From assembly GCA_021229015.1 (NCBI GenBank), contig CM037780.1, positions 70,069,656 through 70,133,655 of the forward strand: a DNA stretch of 64,000 bases, read 5' to 3'. The stretch is from Solen grandis. Its lineage: Eukaryota; Mollusca; Bivalvia; Adapedonta; Solenidae. A program made the translations under genes and the position numbers. The notes under the pieces were generated by a model. The model saw only the letters and a program-made list of their open reading frames with translations, did not search any database and had not been told where the DNA came from. Shown here in pieces: positions 23,871 to 36,400 of this stretch; the first letter of the stretch is position 1; the number at the start of each line of letters is the position of its first letter.

Positions 23871-24979
23871 ATTAAAAATCACTAATGAATGCTTAAGTGC
23901 GTGTGTTTGTGCATGCATGATAACATATGAGTGTACTGAAGCATGTACGTGTATTCACAGGACAGAAATCCATTGTAAAATTAACCCTTTCCCTCATGTA
24001 GACTCTTTCTGACGCATCTACCCTTAGACGCATTTTGATTCAATTACCCCTTCCCTCATGTAGACGCATATGGACGCAGTTGATTTTTAAGTGCATAAAT
24101 ATCAATATAATCTATTACCATGTTTTTACCAATTACGTTTTTTGAAAACTTTCATCATATTGCAAACTATATGGATGAAAAAAAGATAGTGTTTATTCTT
24201 AAAATAAGAAAGAAAATTGCAATAATTTAACCATACTATCGTCTTTGTAGGTCGCAAGTTAGGAGAATTCCATTCACAGAGGAAGATTGATTATGATTTG
24301 AACAAGATGTCATTCATTTAAACGAATGATAGGACTTTCTGCAACATCTGCTTTATATAGTATATATAGAAGATGACATAATAGATAATCTGTCCAAATT
24401 GCAAATTTCAAAACCCCCATATCTTGCACATGTAGTTTACATACAAAATTTATACTATGTCATATGACATGAAAGAAAAATGAAACAGTGTTCAAATGTA
24501 AGTTTCTAACTTTCATCACACATAGAATTTCATCACTCCAGCTCAGTTGTAACCTTGTTTAATTTTAGCCTCAGTAGGAAGAAGTATTGAATATTTGTAT
24601 AGTGCTATATCCTTTCGACACCTGTAACGTAACGTATTTAGCGATTTTGGCGTGTTTGGGCTTCCGTAGTTTTGCCATAAATTCCTGAAATCTCGAACTA
24701 TGGTGATATTTTGAAAGGTAACATCCCAGCCTACAAACTGATGCAATATGAATATCGTTAGCATAACAATGCAGTTTTTAGATGGTCTAAAATGTGGGGC
24801 TGCGTGTGAATTTTTCAAGGCTTGCAAACTGCTCGCTAGCTACATAGTGTTGCAAATATTGATTTTTGTCTTGTGCCGTTGGACATGTATTAACTTCAAT
24901 GCTTATTTTGGAAAGTCAACATTCAACAAAAAAACAAAAACAAAAAATCAAGATATAGCCCATCAATTGCAATTTGATA

Positions 24980-25017
<38 letters not shown>

Positions 25018-25079
25018 TCGTTGCGCAAGTATTTAAGCTTGGTGACCCCTGCGCGTGACCTTTTCCATATTTTTATGAT
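23871..25079. other. No gene recognised; poly-T tract
   Basis: Contains two CCCTTCCCTCATGTAGACGCAT-like words (23,988-24,070), related in inverse to TATGAGGGAAAGGGTTAAG at 57,072-57,089, which suggests the ends of another repeat family. A T homopolymer lies at about 24,984-25,014. The small frames on either strand carry no known motif. Confidence 0.5.
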
Positions 25080-26330
25080 GCATGATTATGAAATATCTTA
25101 TTTTCCATGTAACTTTCTTATATGAAGTCAATTATTCAGCTATAATTCTTATTCATACATATATTTACAAAAATCGATATTTATTGAGATATGGCTACAT
25201 ATATGCAGTAGGGGTGAAATCAAAATTTCCTCACGTGACTAATACCCCATAAAAATTTCATCGTCCTAGGACTATTGCAACATATTAAAATAAGCGTTTA
25301 GTTAGGAAGAAGAAAAGAATAATAACAATAAAAAATGAGGTCACGTGACGTCATATGACGTTTATTTTTACATAATTGTTAAGACACCCAGAGACCTACT
25401 AACTGACAAAATTTCAACTTTCTATCTCAAATAGGACAGTTTTTATAAGCATTTAAAAATTGACGTCCTTGGTTCGAATCTTGGATCCGCCATAGATGCT
25501 TGGACTTGAAAAACGGACACGGTATACACAATAAGAACGTAATATACACATTCTGTGAAAATTTAATGAAAATCGGCCCATTAATAATGGCTCTGGGCCG
25601 TGTACAAACTTTCGTAGTCAATTTCAAATGTGACGTCATATGACGTCATAGGCTTCTGATAATCATTGAAATCGAAATATCAGCGTCTGGATCATTTGTC
25701 ATAAATTTTCATTTCCCTTCGACAATTTCAACATATAGAAATACTCTTGTTAATATTAGAAATACATTATCATATAATGACGTCATGTGACGTCATATGA
25801 CGTTTCTTTTCACAAAATGTTTAAGACTCCCAGAGACCTATATACTGACCCAATATCATCTTTCTATCTCAAATAGGACCGATTTTATAAGAATTTAAAA
25901 AATTTACGACCTTGGTTCGAATCTTGGAATCGCTATAGAACCTTGGACTTTTGAATTTTAAAAAAAAAAATTTAAAAAAAAGGAAAAAAAAAAACGTTTG
26001 AAGCATGTATCATTAAATTTTCATTGCCCTTAGACAATTTCAACATATAGAAATATTCTTGATGAACTTAGAAATACATTATCAAGAGTGACGTCATGCT
26101 TTTTTTACTCAATATCATCTTTCTATCTTAAATAGGACAGATTTTATAAGCATTTAAAAAATTTACGACCTTGGTTCGAATCTTGGATTCGCTATAAAAC
26201 CATGGACTTTTGAATTTTGAAAAACGGACACCGGGATGCACAACTAGAACTTAATATACACAATCTGTGAAAATTTGATCTCGCAGAGTGCCTAGCCGCC
26301 ATTGGCTATATGACTTTGGGTCTTTAAATA
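25080..26330. repeat. Tandem repeat region with TGACGTCA palindromes (family F12)
   Basis: About three diverged units of ~350-450 bp. Shared words are CTTGGTTCGAATCTTGGA (25,472; 25,914; 26,171), AAATAGGAC, TTTCAACATATAGAAATA and GTGACGTCATATGACGT. The palindrome TGACGTCATATGACGTCA is complete at about 25,632-25,649. The recurrent GGTTCGAATC resembles a tRNA B box, but no A box is seen at the proper distance. A related region is 57,100-57,960. Confidence 0.65.
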
Positions 26331-26879
26331 GTTAATAGAAAAAAAAAAGATTTTGAATTAGTTTGTATGAGAACACTGACAAGTCACAACAGAATAAGAA
26401 TTTGGTCATCATCTAATATACAATATATTACTCCTAAGTCAGACAATTTCAAATATATATCCCCTCTCCCAACAGACAGAAAAACAGATATCAGTCTCCT
26501 TGTAACCTATTATTTAATGCAATGATTTCTTAATTCAATAAAAAGAAATGAATTTATATACTGTACTTGTTTTATTTACTTTTTGGGGGTCATTTTTTTT
26601 TTGTTCTGTGTGTGTTACACAGATGTTATTAAAAATATATTTCTTTAGGTACAATCTAATATAATGATTCTGTATCTCAGTTCATCAATATGAAAAGTAT
26701 ATCAATAGATAGATCTTTCTTTTCTCTACAAACATTTCATTTACACCAAAGATCTATTATGAAGGTAAAACAGTGTTTTATAGGCTTAAACTATACAGGT
26801 AGACTGAGGCTGTGGCAAAGTGACATTATCTCCAGTAGTCCATATGCATATGAACTAATAGTAATAGTTTCTATATGGC
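26331..26879. other. No feature recognised
   Basis: AT-rich, no coding signal or known repeat ends. Confidence 0.5.
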
Positions 26880-27440
26880 CAAGAACATTATAAGTATACA
26901 AAGAAATGGTGCGTGCATGAAGGTGTGTTTAAATGTACACATTGTTGTTTTTTTTAGATCATATTTATAGTCTGTGATTTTCTGATAAGGAAATTAAGCA
27001 TAATGAATAAAATTGAAAATAAAATAAATAAAATATAAAAATAAAAAATTGGATGCTAGAGTGCAAACATGAAAATGGCCTTTTTTATGTACGTGCGTGT
27101 ATTCACAGGACAGAAATCCATTGTAAAATTAAAGGGAGAAACTAAACTAGGGCAAGATGTTTTGAACGAGAAATTATCTTGAGCAATATTATTATTATAT
27201 CTTTGCAATGATTAAACAATTTTTTTTAGGGTTAGGGTACAATGGCAGGTACAACTTAGTGTTGGTTATTTTAGATTATATTTATAGCCTGTGATTTTCT
27301 GATAAGGAAAGTAAGCATTAAGAATAAAATTGAAAATAAAATAAAATAGAAAATAGAAAATAAATAAAATATGAAAATAAAAAATTGGATGCTAGAGTGG
27401 AAACAAACTGAAATTGGCATTTTTTATATTTAAAGGGGCA
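26880..27440. repeat. Two diverged copies of part of the 1.5 kb unit
   Basis: GCATGAAGGTGTGTTTAAAT, AATAAAATTGAAAATAA, AAAAATTGGATGC and ATTCACAGGACAGAAATCCA recur from the 19.1-23.9 kb unit. A second partial copy starts near 27,270. Neither carries the F2 element, consistent with F2 having entered later. Confidence 0.65.
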
Positions 27441-27775
27441 TAACTCCTGACTTAATAGGCCGATATCAGCCATAATCAAATTTTGCCATTAGATTATGGT
27501 AATTAACATTGTCATAACGTTTGATGAGGATTTCTTAAAAAATGAAGACACTGGCATAACTCCTGACCTAATTGATGGATATCATCCATAATCAAATTTG
27601 GCTAAGATATTATTGTAATAAACATTGTCATAATGTTTGAAGATGATTGATTACAAATTGAAGATGCTAGAGCACAAATAACTAAAAATTGGAATTTTTT
27701 ATTATTAAAAGGGGCATAACTCCTTAAATTCATAGGCCGATATCAGTCATAATCAAACTTGGCTGTGAGATTATG
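27425..27775. repeat. F1-type core repeats without ends
   Basis: Three units of AAAGGGGCATAACTCC / GGCCGATATCAGCCATAAT / ATTATGGTAAT, the core of the F1-like elements at 29,329 and 46,421. No terminal hairpin or microsatellite is visible here. Confidence 0.6.
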
Positions 27776-28033
27776 GTACTTACCTCTAATGAGATCCGCT
27801 TTGGTTATTTTTTCATACTGGCCTGCAGCGGAGGCAATTATACAGAAAAAAATAACCAGGATTAACAAATTAATTTTGGCCCAAAAAACAATTTTTTAGA
27901 ACTATGGGGATATGGGGTAACTAAAAGCAAAGAACTTAGTTCAGAAAGGTCAAAGGAGAGAAAAAAAGTGATGATAGAGTAAACTTAGGCTTTGTTGCAG
28001 TCATAATCAGGTCTTCCCCTTGCATTTCCTCAT

Positions 28034-28148
28034 TCAGCAAAGGAGTGGAAGTTACAATCAGCAAAGGAGTGGATGTTACAATCAGCAAAGGAGTGGATGT
28101 TACAATCAGCAAAGGAGTGGATGTTACAATCAGCAAAGGAGTGGATAT
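28034..28148. repeat. 24-bp minisatellite, about five copies
   Basis: Unit TCAGCAAAGGAGTGGATGTT plus ACAA, nearly perfect; the first copy has AAGTT instead of ATGTT. Translated on the minus strand it gives a spurious TPLLIVTS repeat. Confidence 0.9.
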
Positions 28149-28918
28149 CTGTAACAAAGATTCAAACATTTTCTCACTAGAACTGATAACAAGTATATAA
28201 TGAACTGCATGCAACTGTGTTGCATTTAATGACCAACTAATTTATCTGATGTGAAAATAATTTGTGAGATGCTACAGACATATATTGAAACTAAGGAAAA
28301 CAAGCAATATAAGTCACAAATCGGAGAGATCTTTGTCATACATAAGAGAATCAAATTCAAATAAACAACAGATAGAGATCAGTGGATGGTTGGAATAGTA
28401 CACAGGCATTTTGGCTATGGAACAATTTCCAGCCTTATTGAAGTTTATGTCAAATTGAACAGTATTAATACCATAATATAATCAAATATGAAAATATTTT
28501 GATGAATTTTAAGATAAAAAATTTAAAAAATCACAGTTTATTTTTTTAAGGATGAACCATACTTTTTTTCTTTACTTTGCATTTACTTTTTGTGCCTATA
28601 TACTTATAAGAAATATTTTATCCTAAATAAATATGAATTTCCAGAGATTTTTAATGTGTGTGTAAATTTTTATTTTTGATGCAGAAATAATGAAATTATA
28701 GGAATATGAAACTTCTGCTTCTATGTAATTCATATAAAAATCCCTTGAATTTGCCACTCAAGATGGCTGCCAAGAGTAGGGATATTCAATAAACTGTTTC
28801 AGTTGAATATGCACGCATGCGCATAATGCACCAGGGGTGGCAACGGATTTGTTTATAAATGGGGGCGCAAAATTTGAAAGAGGTTCCCCCTATAAACTTG
28901 TCTACGCCACAGCCATCT
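28149..28918. other. No feature recognised
   Basis: AT-rich; no coding signal, splice-consistent exon or repeat termini noticed. Confidence 0.5.
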
Positions 28919-28940
28919 CTTGTTCCTATTGTTACTAGAA

Positions 28941-29144
28941 ATGGGAGGTCTACCAGACATACAATTCGATGACATATATAGATTTATGGTAGAGAGGAAA
29001 CGAATGAAGGACTATGTGGTTTCTGTATCCTCATACAAGGTGCTTGACAGAGCAGTTAAACAGTTTAATGCCAGCGATGTGCAGGATATACAAACATCAG
29101 TGGTATATCTATTTTGTTCAATAGAGGGATTCGATTTTAAATAA
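28941..29144 (+). pseudogene. Unrecognised 67-codon exon-like ORF, perhaps from a transposon accessory gene
   Basis: Begins after an acceptor-like TTGTTACTAG with ATGGGAGGTCTACCAG and ends in TAA. The peptide starts MGGLPDIQFDDIYRFMVE and later has SYKVLDRAVKQFNASDVQDI. Codon-like composition stands out from the AT-rich surroundings. The layout 'LPxIxFxDIY ... YKxL' recalls the N-terminal region of SWIM/YqaJ-type proteins of invertebrate ISL2EU-like transposons; I rely on memory and am unsure. It could equally be a lone exon of an unknown gene. Confidence 0.35.
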
Positions 29145-29328
29145 ATCATTCAGTATCTTTATAATATTTGTATAAGTACATAGTTACACCAATCTGCCCC
29201 CGCTGCACCGTAACCGGCTATACTTTCACTGTATGTACAGTTTAGTATAGCAATTGAATATTTCCTAAAAGAATATTGCTGATCTTATTGTAATCCAGCC
29301 ATTTGTTATACTTTGATACAAAACATAA

Positions 29329-30178
29329 ACAAGAGGGCCAAGATGGCCCTTGATTGCTCACCTGAGAAAGATGATTGCTTAAGAAATAAAGATGCTTGAG
29401 TGTAAAAGTGAAATCTGGCTTTTTTTATGGTGAAAAGGGCATAACTCCTAAATTTACTAGTCAATATCAGTTATAATTGAACCCGATTGCGACATTATGG
29501 GCATAAACATTGTCTTAAAGTTTAAAAAAGATTGTTAAAAAAATGAAGTTGGTAGAGAATAAACAAACTGAAATCTTGCATTTTTTGTATTAAAAGGGAC
29601 ATAACTCCTGACCTAAATGGCCCATCTCAGCCACAATTGAACTCAATCGAGACATTATGGTCATTAACAATGTCATAAAGTTTGAAGATGATTGCTAAAA
29701 CAAGAGGGCCATGATGGCCCTTAATTGCTCACCTGATTACTGACCATGCCTTACCCATGACCCAACCTGACTGAGATATCATCAACACAAACACTTCTTA
29801 CAAGTTTGACCTCATGACCTACTTTTTGACCCAACATGACCCAAACTCAAAATTGTCCAAGATTTTATGGAAATAAACATTCTGACTAAGTTTCATCAAG
29901 ATTTGGCCAAATATGTGGCATCTATAGTATTAACAAGGTTTTTCTAAGATTTGGCTTTGTGACCTTCTTTTTGGCCCCACATGACCCAATTTTCAACTCA
30001 TCCAAGATTTTATCGAGACAAACATTCTGACCAAGTTTCATGAAGATTGGGTTAAAAATGTGGCCTCTAGAATGTTAATTAGCCAAATTGTTGAGTTGCA
30101 TAATGCATAGATGCATGATGGACGACGGGCGATCACAAAAGCTCACCTTGAGCACGTTGTGCTCAGGTGAGCTAAAAA
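29329..30178 (+). repeat. Two adjoining pearl-like elements, family F1
   Basis: The first starts at 29,329 with CAAGAGGGCCAAGATGGCCC and TTGCTCACCTGAG, has GGGCATAACTCC cores, and stops without a 3' end at about 29,698. The second starts immediately with CAAGAGGGCCATGATGGCCC, has different cores (TGACCTACTTTTTGACCC), a GACGACGGGCGA tract, and the full 3' hairpin AGCTCACCTTGAGCAC / GTGCTCAGGTGAGC followed by TAAAA. Confidence 0.8.
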
Positions 30179-30258
30179 TAATGATATGGAACCCATTTAA
30201 GCCTGGTACACTGAAACCCCTGAACAAAGGCAACATTCCTAAATAGCACAAGACTCAC

Positions 30259-30496
30259 TGCAAGTTGGGGCCCTCCAGCAGCATGATCATAGTGTGTCCC
30301 ACGTGGGCCGTCACTGATGACTCGGAGGATTTCCGCTGCAGGAACCCTTTCACCTTCTCCTTGATGGTTCCGCTGGTGTGCACATTGCACAACTCTGCCT
30401 CCAGTTTGAGACCACTCAGCACTGCCAGGATCTTCACCTTTTCTAACTTGGCTATACCAAACACCACAAGTGGCACACTGTCGCCAATGTAAATAC
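30259..30496 (-). CDS. BLTP1: BLTP1 exon 14 of window, last one found
   Basis: 238 bp; acceptor CTACCAG|GTATTT, donor TTGCA|GTGAGT; phase 1 in, 2 out. Reads IYIGDSVPLVVFGIAKLEKV, LSGLKLEAELCNVHTSG, then KVKGFLQRKSSESS. The next exon should begin with one base completing a Gln or His codon; none was found downstream. Confidence 0.88.
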
Positions 30497-33400
30497 CTGG
30501 TAGAAATAATTATAGGAATTTTGTTATTCTGCTGCAAAAGTACATATCAAAGAAAAAATACAAGTTATAGATATAGTTAGCCCTATCACAGCAGATGGTT
30601 GAATCCCAAATAATGCCCCTTTACTGACCAGATGTTACATACATCATGAGGAATGTATTAAAAATGGAGGTCAAGGTCATATACCTCTGCATCAATGAAA
30701 AGGGATATTATCTGCAAATATAAGCACATTTTGTGATCGAAATATAAAAGAAATAGATTAACAAGATGTGTAAGGACACCCAAGCAAATATCAGGAATAA
30801 TAAAGGTTTATACACAGAAAAAATGATGGTTTCTTTAACCATGCTAATATGCCAAGAACACATAGGCTCTAGGCTTTTAAATTTGTATAATTCTCTGATA
30901 CTCCTGATTGTTAAATATAGTAGAGAAAAGCATTTTCAACATATTCTATTGTTCTGAAATTACTGGCATTTTAATGATACCATAGCTGGCGGGAAAGAAA
31001 ATTTAACAATCCAGAGACATACTCCAGAGACAATGTCCTGACAGATAATGAAGCATTTTCTCTAATATGAAGAAGGGGGATAAAGTATTAACAAGAGTTG
31101 TCAGAACAACACATATGCCCCTCTACACCCAATTTTCACATTTGAGGTCACTGTGACATTGACCTTTGACCATGTGACCCCAAAATCAATAGGGGTCATC
31201 TACTAGTCATGAATTCGCCTATGAAGTTCCAGGCATGTGGGCAAGCGTCTTCATTTTCGGAAAAGATTTTTTGGAACCAACCAAAAAATTTATTGATCAG
31301 AAACGAATGGTCTACTGACGGACATACCGACCAACATTTGCAAAACAATATGACCCCTCTTCTTCGAAAGGGGGCATAACAAACAACCTGACACTACTCC
31401 AATCTGAAGTATTCTACAGTAAGGTACCTACTTTGTTTGAACCTGGTGCGACTGAAGGTGGACCTGGCCAGAGGTGTGTTCTCGAACCCACCACTACTGG
31501 TGGCTCCTGTACCTGTGAGAGAGATGTAATGAACAGCTGGCCTAGAGAAACATAAGTACAGGGTAGAAACATTTTAAGAAGCTCCATAATAACATAATAT
31601 CCAATTTATTTTATGAAAATAAGCATTTAAACTTTATAGATAAATTGCAAGTTCTTGTATGAGTATGAGACAGAAAACAACAAGTAACTGGTGTTGTATG
31701 CAACACATAAAGTCCCCTACCGGCTCCACCTTGACTCAATATGGTAATCAATCCCATTTTTTGCCATATTTTCACTATTTCTGTTACCATAGCAACCACA
31801 ATTTTAGTCGAAGAACAAAAATAAAATGAAGTGCATAATCTACACATTGCCATCTAGTCATATACCAAGTTTCATCAAGTTTGCTTGCTTAGTTATCGCG
31901 GGAACCCATTTTTTGCCATATTTTCAGTATTTCCGTTACCATAGCAACCACAATTTTAGTCGAAGAACAAAAATAAAATGACGTGCATAATCTACACATT
32001 GCCATCTAGTCATATACCAAGTTTCATCAAGTTAGCTTGCTTAGTTATCGCGGGATCCCATTTTTGCCATATTTTCACTATTTCCGTTACCATAGCAACC
32101 ACAATTTTAGTCGAAGAACAAAAATAAAATGACGTGCATAATCTACACATTGCCATCTAGTCATATACCATGTTTCATCAAGTTAGCTTGCTTAGTTATT
32201 AAGTTATCGCGGGATCCAGATTTGAGCGGACAGACGGACGGACAGACGGAGGGCAAACCTATAGTCCCCTCCGGTGTAAACACCGGTAGGGGACTAGTTA
32301 TTTCATCATAAAAAAATCCCTTACAGGAATTTATTACATGGAGATAAACAAGGGAAAGTAGGTGATACATACCAATGGCAGCCTCCTCCTCCACAGCCAG
32401 ATCTATGCGCGTCTTTACACTGCGGGATGGAGTACTTGTGTTGGTTTTCTCCGACGGTTCCTCCTCAATCACAGGCAGCTGCTGCCGGTTTGGCCTGTGT
32501 GCAATTGTTTTCGTCTCAGGCATAGTAGAGTAAAGCTGAAGTAGGTGGTATAAAATTCGCCAACAGCGCGGGGTTTCCTCCTTTATTTCATCTACGATTG
32601 TTTTTTCTGCCACAGCAGAAGAGGAAGTGTCTGCTGCCTCAAAGTTGACTGAATCACTGAGATTTAAGGACTGTGTGAGAAGTTCGGATCTTGCTCCGGA
32701 GGACTTTGTCTCAAGTTTTGGTTTCTTGGAATCTTTGGCTGTTTTCATCCGGGATTTCTTAGTGGCAAAACTTAATCTTTCTGGACGCATCGTCTCAAAC
32801 GAGAATTTGAAGGAGGATATTGAGGGTTTATGCCGAGTGGTTTTAATCTCCACAGGCTTCATCTCTGTGACATTAAATTTCATTATGTACCAAAGGGAAT
32901 TTTGTGGGGAGGTTTTTTCATAGACCTATGTTCTAGAAAACATGAGGTCTATATAAGAGACAAGTTTTCGTGGGGATTAATATTTGGGGATAAAACCCTC
33001 CACGAAATCAAGAAAAATTAGTGTCCCACAAAAATTTATGATTTTGCAACATGCAGACAAAATGGTACAACAATAAGCAGTGATTCTAATGCTTTCATTT
33101 ACTCATTTAAAAATAAGTATTCCTCTATCAGTGTAAAACAGTCATATTATGAAAATAAAACACCATTATTATGCCTCTTCAAAAGTGAAGGGGTTACTCC
33201 AAGCCAAACTTTTTTTCCTATCTTAACAGACACAATTTTAAGACAAATTTATTCAAATCACTGAAGCTGAGGATTCCCTATATAACATCTTGACTCAACA
33301 ACATGGATGGGAAGCAATGGGAAAATGCCTTTGAGCTCTATTTAGCCCCCAAGTCAAACTGACTTGACTATATGAGTTTGCCATCGCTTCGACAGTATTC

Positions 33401-36400
33401 CAGTCATATAGCGACGTCCAGCTTATTGCAGGTGGAGGAAGACCCTGAATGTACAGAGGCATCCGGGTAGAACCACCGACCTACCGCAAGACAGCTGGAA
33501 GGCTTCCTCACATGAAAATCCAAATTACCCTGCCGGGATTCAAACCCACTCGGTGAGAAGCTAAGTGAGTGTTAAAGCCAATGACTTTACCCTCTCGGCC
33601 ACTGAGGCCCTTCCCATGTCAAATTGTAAAGTGGGAATAAAACAACAAATCAAAGCACAGCTTCTTGAGTTATCATAATCAAATTTAACAACCATATCCA
33701 AACTTTTAAATACAAGTGATCCCATTTAAAAACATCATTTCAACTACATAATATGTATGAACACTCACAAAATCAAATTATATATAAACATACTAATAAC
33801 AAGTAATACATATAATTGTAAAAGTGAACTGTTACTAAGTCAACGAAATGAAGTTTCTCCTTAATAATCATACATTAAAGTAGAACCATTTAATCTGTCT
33901 CATCATGAGGAACAAGTATATGGTCTAGGGTGGGGACATGAACAGTTTTTGAGATATAAGGTGACCCATGTGAACATCAATGAAATACTATTCAATCCAT
34001 TTCATAATGAGGATCAGTAATATATATGGGTTAGGGGTGGGAATGTCAGTGGTTTTAGAAATAAAGGTCAGAAGTAAAACTGATGAGGTGGGGGCTAGAC
34101 CCCTTTGTGACCCCCAGGGGACACTATAGAAGTACCATTCAATCTGTCTCATCATGACAAACAAGAATATATATGGTTTAGGCCTTAGGGGTGGAGATCT
34201 GAACCATTTTTGAGATATAAGGTTATAAGTAAAACTGAGGGGGTGGGGCCAGACCCCCTTGGTGACTTCATTTGAGAGACTTAATTATTACTGTCAATAA
34301 ATGTGATTACGACACATTCTACCTTGTCTTCAATCAATGTGACTTTAGAATGGGATTGGACAAAGCAAGGGTAAAATAACAACACAAAGATAAGGCCTTA
34401 CCTTTGAGGAAGACATGACAGGTTCATCTGTTTTTGTGCTGGTCAGGCCAGTTCTTGATACGTCAGAGTGCACTGTTTCAGCACAGGAAGAGGATCCCTT
34501 GGAATCCTGTTTCCTGTGTGTCCGGATCCAGTCCACAGAGGAGTGACCCTGCTTCAGTTCTATCCTCGTCTCATTAACATTTCCAATCATGGTGACAAAC
34601 TGATGGATCAGTCTCAACAGAGGCATGTCCACATTCTGCATCACTGACTGGCAGTTTGCAAGCAAGTTCACCAGCAAAGTGGCCGGTTTAGCCTCCAATT
34701 TGTGCATGGCATATTTGAACGGAAACTTCCTAAACCTGTTGTCTTCTTCAGATTCTTCCGCTCAAAGTCTATCACATCCCTCATTGACACTTTCAATATG
34801 AAAGACTCACACAAGAACGAACAAGTGTCTAATTTAGCATCTGTAAACTTGGGGTATCTCCGGCCTTTCCCTTTCCCTTTTCCTTTACTTCGGACAGAAT
34901 CAGCAATCTGAATCTTCAATACATCCAGTTTTCCCTGCAGGGATAAGTTTCCACCAAATTTCTTCAACATGGCAGTCGGCCTAACATTCTCAAAATGAAG
35001 GCCTATACTCTGCAGGAATGGTTTGAAAAGGTTTTGTGCATCTGCTAGCTGCATGATGGAGGTACCCAAAGTGAAATGTTCCTCATTGACATCGGTATGG
35101 CTGTCTTCCTGACCAATTCCATGACCAAATGCCTCAAGGAACGAGTCTTGTCTCCGTACAGTCACCCCTGGATCATCTTCCAGGACTCCAAACCCACTCT
35201 GCTGGTTTGACATCCAGCAATACAAGTCATCCACCTTGGACTTGAGCATGTTGGGACGCACTGCATCATTCTGCAATATCAAAATCAACTGAAAATGTGG
35301 ATTTGAATAAGACAGTACAGTGGAAAAACACTGCATTTTACAATGCCTCCCCACAAATGCAACGTTAACTTTGAGATGACATTATTACCTCAAGATTACA
35401 TACTGGTGATTATGTTCAGATAACATACTTTAAAATAACAGAATACATTTCTTAAAACTGAAAATTCATACAAGAAAAGAGAGATAATAATTATTCAGAT
35501 TCCTGCAAAAATGTTAAAAAAGTCAAATTTATATAAGCAGTCACCTCTGAATAACAATCAACTTGTGAACAATGGCCAGGGACTTTAATCAAAACAAAAT
35601 TTATGGAAAAATTAGCCTATGTATAACAGCTACCTCAAGATATTGGTCAGTTTCCCTTAAATTTATCTTTGTTTATAGCTTTTACAGAATCAGCAATATT
35701 TGAGGCCAGTGGGAAGATGGGCTTGCCTTGTAAGGTGTATTGGGCGGTGTGGGTCCAACTGGTGCATCTGCACTCAAAGCACTGGCTGACTGGAAACTGT
35801 TCACACTCTCGTTACGCAGCAATGACGTCATGTGTGGGTTGGTGTAATATTCGAGTTATGTTCAGGACAAGAAAAACAAGGAAAAGTAACAAAGGGAAAT
35901 AACTCTGTAATTACTCTAGATAGAGTTATGGTTCTTGTGCACTGCACTTCCTCATATTGTGGTTGACCATTGTATGAAATTGTTTTGAAATCCAACCAGT
36001 AGTTTACAACTTATACTCTGGACAAGGAAAAGTAACTAAGGGCAATAACTCTGTAATTCCTATAGATAGAGTTATGGTTCTTGTGCACTGCACTTCCTCT
36101 CATTGTGCTTGACCATTGTATGAAATTGTTTTGAAATCCAATCAGTACTTTACAACATACTCCGGACAAGGAAAAAATACAAAGGGCAATAACTCTGTAA
36201 TTACTCTAGATAGAGTTATTGTTCTTGTGCACTGCACTTCCTCTCATTGTGCTTGACCATTGCATGAAATTGTTTTGAAATCCAATCAGTACTTTACAAG
36301 TTATACTCCGGACAAGGAAAAAATACAAAGGGCAATAACTCTGTAATTACTCTAGATTGAGTTATGGTTCTTGTGCACTGCACTTCCTCATATTGTGGTT

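Noticed and set aside
24748..25125. 125-codon plus-strand ORF
   Set aside because: Runs through a poly-T tract giving a Phe homopolymer, overlaps an unrelated minus-strand frame and has no recognisable motif.
25470..26190. tRNA genes suggested by GGTTCGAATC
   Set aside because: Only a B-box-like word is present; no A box, acceptor stem or 70-90 base cloverleaf can be drawn. The same holds for the SINE heads, which are tRNA-derived but not tRNA genes.
32129..32311. Small plus-strand ORF with GQTDGQTEG
   Set aside because: Translation of the (GACGGACA)n microsatellite and 3' hairpin of the F2 element.
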